Shown here: piece by piece, positions 58,901 to 64,000 of the stretch | Layout: each line of letters begins with the position of its first letter | Position numbering within the stretch: the stretch's first letter is position 1 | Source of the DNA: Diabrotica undecimpunctata | Lineage: Eukaryota > Arthropoda > Insecta > Coleoptera > Chrysomelidae | Assembly (NCBI RefSeq): GCF_040954645.1 | Contig: NC_092806.1 | Coordinates: 128,982,952 to 129,046,951, forward strand | Reading direction: 5' to 3' | Length of the DNA stretch: 64,000 bases | Notes under the pieces: generated by a model | Databases searched by the model: none | Seen by the model: only the letters and a program-made list of their open reading frames with translations | What the model was told of the DNA's origin: nothing | Made by a program: the position numbers and the translations under genes

Positions 58901-59047
58901 AATGGCTTCACTATAGAAAGATAATGTTTTAGAAAACTACATATTCATATGTATGCACAATATTATTGTTGTTGGATATAACGAGATCCGCTTATAACGA
59001 GGTAATTAGTCTGCCATTTCAGTTCTCGTTATAGACGGAGTCTACTG
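55909..59047 (-). mobile_element. TA-flanked transposon with pogo-like ends and IS630-type transposase
   Basis: The left end CAGTATACTCCCTTTATAAC and right end CAGTAGACTCCGTCTATAAC (read inward) are inverted. TA flanks them (55907-55908, 59048-59049). GCTTATAACGAGGTA recurs inside both ends. The element is 3139 bp, long for its gene, so the rest is AT-rich non-coding DNA. The ends look like those of pogo/Tigger elements, but the gene inside is of another Tc1/mariner lineage. Confidence 0.85.
56639..57760 (-). pseudogene. IS630/Tc1-type DDE transposase, copy B
   Basis: Read on the minus strand. HTH region: SRPVQSVHKRVCDAL, RRPPKTIDLPEGCKFEI, NLWRVLRQIGFKFKKEDN. Catalytic blocks: FVYLDETWIFAKGG (first Asp), IIVHAGG, DYHDNMNTEMFVKWLKEKL, VIVLDNAAYHSK (second Asp), and QFNPIEYIWGICK (Glu). 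The C-terminus is acidic (DDCESDA) with stop at 56639-56641. A few stops and frameshifts occur, but all three catalytic residues remain. It is the same family as 6293-7045. Confidence 0.85.
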
Positions 59048-59229
59048 TATTTATTTTTGTAAATAATTTCTGCCGTGTATAAAGGACACCTCAGATGTCA
59101 TAGTAGATATCAGAGATACCTTTTTTCAGTACATATTTCGTAATAGAGTAATTCACCGTTTTCCAAATTACTTGAATATTGTACAAAAATACCAGTCTTC
59201 TTGGATTCTCTTGAACACTATTAACTCAT

Positions 59230-59530
59230 TTTTTTCTAATCTTTCTCCTTTTGGAATATCCTTGGTATTATTTGAAGCTTTTACCCAACCACCTAGATAT
59301 TCTTTTCGAACATAGCTCTAAGCATTATTCTCTCCCCCCCCTTTTTAATTTTTTCAGATCTGACCTTTTCATGATCCATATCTTGCCTGCGTATGTGACT
59401 GAAATTATGTTAATGTCTTATAAATTCTTATATTTGTTCCCCTTGCTACATAATTGGATTTCATCAATAATCTTAAGCTACCCATCTTAGTAAAAGGAAA
59501 TAAGCAAATGATGTGAAATTGAATTGTCCG
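59230..59530 (-). pseudogene. Decayed RTE/jockey-type polymerase C-terminal scrap
   Basis: On the minus strand ARGTNIRIYKTLT and GS.KRSDLKKIKK loosely follow the SRRTKLRIYKTLIRPV...ETW pattern of related elements. Weak, several stops. Confidence 0.3.
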
Positions 59531-59539
59531 TCCTTTATT

Positions 59540-60715
59540 AGTTCCATATACATTAATACCATGTATTTTCCCCTTATTTCCCTTAATCTATCTTCAGTCC
59601 AAATCTTTGTCTTTAGCTTCTAGTAATGTAATATTGATTATCAATTTTTGTGTTGCTACTACTACTTGCTACTAAGATCATCAGGAAAATCTAAACTGAT
59701 GTTCGTTATTAAAAAAGTCACAATCGTTTTAATCTTATATGTTCTGGTAAGTAGAAGGTAGCTCTATCTTAAATCTCTCTTTACCCACAGAAGCAGAACA
59801 GCAGAAGTTTTCACTTCAATGTAAAGTTTCTGTTTGACTTAGTTTCTTTATGGATATATCTTAGGCGTCTGCTGTCAGTTTCTAAACTGTGAAAATTATA
59901 ATTGCATTTTAAGTCTTTTCAAGTATCTTTAAGTTTGTGAAAACAATATTTTCCCTTTTTAACTTTTTTGGACAGATCAATGTTCTTGTGCAGTTCACTT
60001 CATTTCTTTCGTCCTAGTATATTTTCGTGCGGTATCTTTGACAGCTACTTTTTAGGTTTTCATTTTCTCGTTTTAACTTCTTAATCTCATCTTTGAATGC
60101 CTTTTGCTCTGTTGTAAACCTTTAATTTCATATTCTACATCACATTTATTTAAGTTTTCATGCTTGTTTTTGATTCACGTTTTATGACCTCTTTTATCTC
60201 TTGAAGTTACGCACCATATAATTCCGAAATGTTATATTTTACTGCTGGAAAACATTTTAGATATTATTATTTATAATTGAATTGACTGCATTGTGAATTC
60301 TGTTTTACAATAATTGGCCTCGTGTTCTTATAAGTCTATAGTCAAGTAGAGTAAACTCAAGGATTCGAGGTAGCCACTGAAATTTCCTATATATCTATAT
60401 CAGCTGCATGCGCCCATATTGGACATAAGCCACCCATAACATATGTTTCTTGCTATATTCATCCACATAAGGCCTGCAAATTTTTAAGTCTTTGTTCCCA
60501 TCGCATTTTTGGTCTTGTTTGTCCTATTTAAATTCACTACAGAGATAAATCCAACGACAAGCGAAAGTGTCATTTAGACAGTCGCGTCCAGATAGTGGAT
60601 TGCGTGAGCCTATTATTCTTCTCAATTATTTAACATTATAACGTTTGCAATGTAACACGTTCACTAAATATTACGTTGCTATCTATTTTCCATGATAGAC
60701 TTAATCTAGATCACG
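59540..60715. other. Unannotated stretch
   Basis: No motif readable on either strand. Confidence 0.35.
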
Positions 60716-60717
60716 CA

Positions 60718-62870
60718 TTCATCATCATCATCAACCTGTATGCGTCCCCTGCTGGACATAGGTCTCCCTCAGCTCTTTCCATCTGTCTCTGTCTTGTGCG
60801 GCTTGCATTGTTAACACGCTTCAGATCGTCAGTCTATCTAGTTGGTGGGCGTCCTCTGCTCCGTATTGCTTCTTGCCTTGGTCTTCACTCTAAAATACGT
60901 TTTTTCCATTGGTTGTCTGATAATCTGGCGACGTGTCCTGCCCAATTCCATTTTAACGACGCGATTTTCTCGATAGCGCCTGTTGTTTTTGTTCTACGAC
61001 CTATTTCTTCGTTTGGGGTTCGGTCTTTCAGAGAGACACCCAACATCTGGCGCTCCATAGTCATCTGAGTTACGCGAATCTTATTGACTACCTTTTTTGT
61101 GAGTGTTAATGTTTCCGCTCCATAAGTGCGATCCATAATCCTATGCGACGTGGGTACTCACATGTCTGGTTATCTCTGCTCAACCGAATTTCATGTCCTA
61201 GGTACTTATACGATGTAGTCTTATACGATATCCCTTCCATCAACAGCAATATTTCGATTTAGCACCAGATTAGTCATTATTTGCGTCTTGTTCATATTAT
61301 AGTCCGACCTCCAAGGAAGCGTGATATAATTTTTCAAACATTATTATTGTATCATCCATACGATCGGCTATAAGGACGATGTCAGCTGCAAATCTCAAAT
61401 AACTGAGCTTTTCTCCATTTATGTTGATTATTGTTGATACCATGCTCATTCAGATGTGCCTTCTTACAAGTATGTTCTACAAGTGTCGTGAATACCTTTG
61501 GAGAGACTATGTCTCGTTGCCGGACTCCTCGCTGTATACAGAATTTATTTGTTTCTTGTTCAGATGTCTTACGCTAGCTGTGGTATTTTGGTAGATATAT
61601 TTAATTATGTTAGTGTAGCGATGGTCTACTCGGCATTCTGGCAATGCTTTTAACATTTTCTGATGGCTTATGGTCTCGAATGCTTCCCCGTAGTCGACAA
61701 ATATAAGTGCCAATGGTTTGTTGTATTCTGCAGAATTCTCTATAATGTTCTTTATCACTAGTAAGTGGTCGTTAGTGCTGTATCCCGATCTAAATCCAGC
61801 TTGTTCTCTAGGCCGATAAAAGTCTAATTTAGCGTCCAGTCTTTTTTGCTCATTTTTGTGAAAAGTTGATATATATGTAAAAGCAAACTGATAGGGTGGT
61901 AGTTTTTTAAATCTGTTATGTCTTCTTGCTGGTGTAATGATACCATTATTCCACTGAGAAGGAGTTTTTCCTTGGTAGATGCATTCGGTGAAAAGCTTGA
62001 CCAAAACCTGGATAATTTTATTTCCACCTAATTTGATCGCTTCGATCACTACTCCATCATCGTCAGGTGATTTGTTATTTTTCATTTCTAAAAGTGCCGT
62101 TTTGATTTCGTATGGAGTTATTTCTGGCATTAATTCTTATCCCTCGTTTGTGATTTTGAGCAGGGACTGATCTTGCCTTTCGTCGGTGCTCTCATACATT
62201 TCGCGATAAAAGGATTGGACAACCTCAAGGATTTTGGTTCTATCAGTAGTAATGTTACCATCTTTGTTTTTTATTTTGCACATATTTTTGTTGCCTATGT
62301 TATTCGTATTTCGCCTCAAAACTTTTAAACTTTTGTTTTCTTAAATTATTTTAGTTATTTCTCTTGTATTGTTTTCTCTTATGTCTTTCGGATTGACCGT
62401 GGATATCTTTATTTGATTTCTTCATTGTTGTGTAGTTGAGGCCGTATTTTTCCATCAGCTGTCTTATTTTACCTATTAGCTATTAGCTCTTTGGTATTTT
62501 GGCTTAGTTTTTCTTTATGGGTCAGAACGGTCGGGTAGCACTCCTTTTCTGTTTCTTTTAGAGTCTTCATTCAGAAGATCTACATCTTCTATTTCGCCTT
62601 GCAAGTCTTGTATATGTTTGGTTAGTGTATCTTCATACAGGTCGTTGTTTTCTGGGGGAATCCATATCTTTTTTCTTGTTTTTAGGATCATCTTTGTTTC
62701 TATCTGGGCTGATCTATGTCCATTTACGCCGAGGTTTTTATCTTAAAAAGAATTCATCATGAATAAATTTTCCTGGTGTAAGAAGTGTAGCAATCTTTGC
62801 CCTCGTATTTCTTTCGCCATAGCTATACTTACTCATTCCTACTTCTGCATCGTCTTGTTTGCATCAAGAT
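60718..62870 (-). pseudogene. RTE-type retrotransposon: endonuclease end, reverse transcriptase, tail
   Basis: Minus strand, 5'-truncated in the endonuclease (YSYGERNTRAKIATLL, RKWTWISPDRN). Linker: NKNMCKIKNKDGNITTDR. Polymerase: LLEMKNNKSPDDDGVVIEAI, PLALIFVDYGEAFETISH, EQAGFRSGYSTNDHLLVI in a 207-codon open frame at 61507-62130. A break follows, and the catalytic box is degraded. Tail: YGAETLTLTKKVVNKIRVTQ, MLGVSLKDRTPNEEI and LKWNWAGHVARLSDNQW, then GRPPTR. The 3' end is a (GAT)n run (60720-60732). One of the better preserved copies, but clearly inactive. Confidence 0.85.
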
Positions 62871-62919
62871 CACGCATTACTTCACATAGATTAGAACATT
62901 AGAACATTCCTTTTTTTTT

Positions 62920-64000
62920 CCTCTTCTTACTGCGCCGTCTACCTGCTAAGATTAACGTTCCAATTGGCTACAGATATAAGCGAAATAGCGGCTCTGAAAT
63001 CTCCTTCGATTTTTTGCCGACTCAACGCTGCGGGTGCTTAATTCAAGAGTTTTGTCTCCTTCTTATTAACCTTTTCCCCCAAACTTTTCCTTCAGTTATT
63101 GACCTAAATATTTAAATTACATTCCTAATATGCGTTAGTTTACGCTGTTTAGTAATTGGCATCAGTTCCTTGTTCTTCTGCATTCTGTTAAGAACTTTGG
63201 TTTTTTTTTTTTGTTCTTTTGGTACTGGGAATACGAAGTATTCTTCTATAAAGGTACGTTGCAAAAGCTTTGAGATATTTTTCTAGTAAGGGGTAAGAGT
63301 CCAGCTCTCACAGTCGTGGGGACAACTTTGGACATACGTAACTCTTGATGAAGAAGTTTTACATTTCGATAAACGTCTTTCTAGCCTTTTTATGGCTTGA
63401 TAGGATCTTTTTATTGGAATCGCAGCTACTATTCAATAGTGCACCCACGTATCTGATGCATGACACCTTTTAAACGATTTTGTATTTGCAATTTGAAGAA
63501 AACCACAAGTCTTGTTTGTTGATGTTTATATATAGACCATAACGTTCACTATATTCTACAATATCGTCTATAAGTGTCTGTAGTTCCTGCAGCCTGACGG
63601 CAAGAACGACTGTATCATCGGCATATCTTATAATATTAATTGTTTTGCTATTGATTATGATTCCTGCGCTATTACCTTTAAGAGACTTTACAAAGATATT
63701 TTTCGAGTACCTATTAAAGAGAATTGAGGACAATATACATCCCTGTCGTACATCTTTTCTTATGGATATCTCTTTCGACATGTTGCTGTTCACCCGTACT
63801 TTAATCGTTCACCCGTTACTATCCGATGATAATACAGTTCTGTGATGATTCGTAAGTCACCGTCATCTACAGCAGTTTCTCTGAGTATTTCTGCTATACA
63901 GCGTTCCACGTTAAGAAAATAACATTAGGCTTATGGAGATCAGTGTTGCCAAAACTCTTAGGCATGCGGTTTATTAGATTGTGGATATTATGATTCATTC
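62920..64000 (-). pseudogene. RTE-type retrotransposon with intact YADD box, other subfamily
   Basis: The minus-strand copy enters from the right window edge. A 107-codon frame (63470-63793) has VRQGCILSSILFN and IIRYADDTVVLAVRLQELQ, the intact polymerase active site. Then, with breaks, ESWTLTP, LYRRILRIPSTKRT, LNRMQKNKELMPITKQRKL, GKVWGKRLIRRRQNS and FRAAISLISVANWN. The end is a run of A (TTTTTTTTTT on the plus strand near 62911). It abuts the endonuclease end of the 60718-62870 copy. Confidence 0.78.

Overview
The window is AT-rich eukaryotic repeat DNA, almost certainly from an insect. The evidence is the mix of Tc1/mariner, hAT, Mutator-like, Penelope-like, RTE/jockey-type non-LTR and Ty3/gypsy elements, together with long (TA)n tracts. 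A beetle-like genome is my guess from repeat style only; the species cannot be read from the sequence. I recognise no host housekeeping gene. The only candidate outside obvious transposons is a 137-residue MADF-domain reading frame (8494-8907, minus), and it too may be transposon-borne. I recognised no tRNA, rRNA or CRISPR array.

Layout. 1-1015: 3' end of a non-LTR retrotransposon (RNase H, zinc knuckle, hairpin 3' UTR). 1501-4155: a Tc1-like element split by a 1168-bp transposon with a perfect 9-bp target duplication. 4695-7123: Penelope and RTE fragments and an IS630/Tc1-type transposase. 8399-12353: MADF frame, foldback repeat, RTE tail, small inverted-repeat element. 13470-15752: a TA-flanked element holding a hAT-like element and a Penelope terminal hairpin. 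17025-18191: mariner-type element with a mutated catalytic residue. 19612-20872 and 31249-32010: very large palindromes. 23048-25501: a decayed DNA transposon with 4-bp target duplication and an unusual transposase. 26645-29215: RTE copy. 32028-34177: two Penelope fragments between (TA)n tracts. 35349-41062: a young Ty3/gypsy-type retrotransposon with about 99.7% identical LTRs and an intact gag-protease frame, but with reverse transcriptase, RNase H and integrase deleted. 41720-48760: jockey/I/RTE remnants and a mariner-type element with very long inverted repeats. 48831-50484: probable solo LTR. 50588-51768: Penelope fragment with inverted arms. 51843-64000: RTE remnants and a TA-flanked element (55909-59047) carrying an IS630-like transposase inside pogo-like ends.

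Two things stand out. First, six separate sites (14665, 16524, 22573, 32153, 33871, 50643) fold as minimal type I hammerhead ribozymes; several lie in or beside Penelope-like sequence. All share one net extra nucleotide between the CUGANGA box and stem II, and a loop-less or nearly loop-less stem III. Second, the gypsy-type element has lost nearly all of pol but keeps an open 797-codon gag-protease frame that runs through the deletion scar. With nearly identical LTRs this suggests a recently mobilised non-autonomous element. (TA)n tracts flank most of the Penelope and LTR insertions and look like preferred landing sites.
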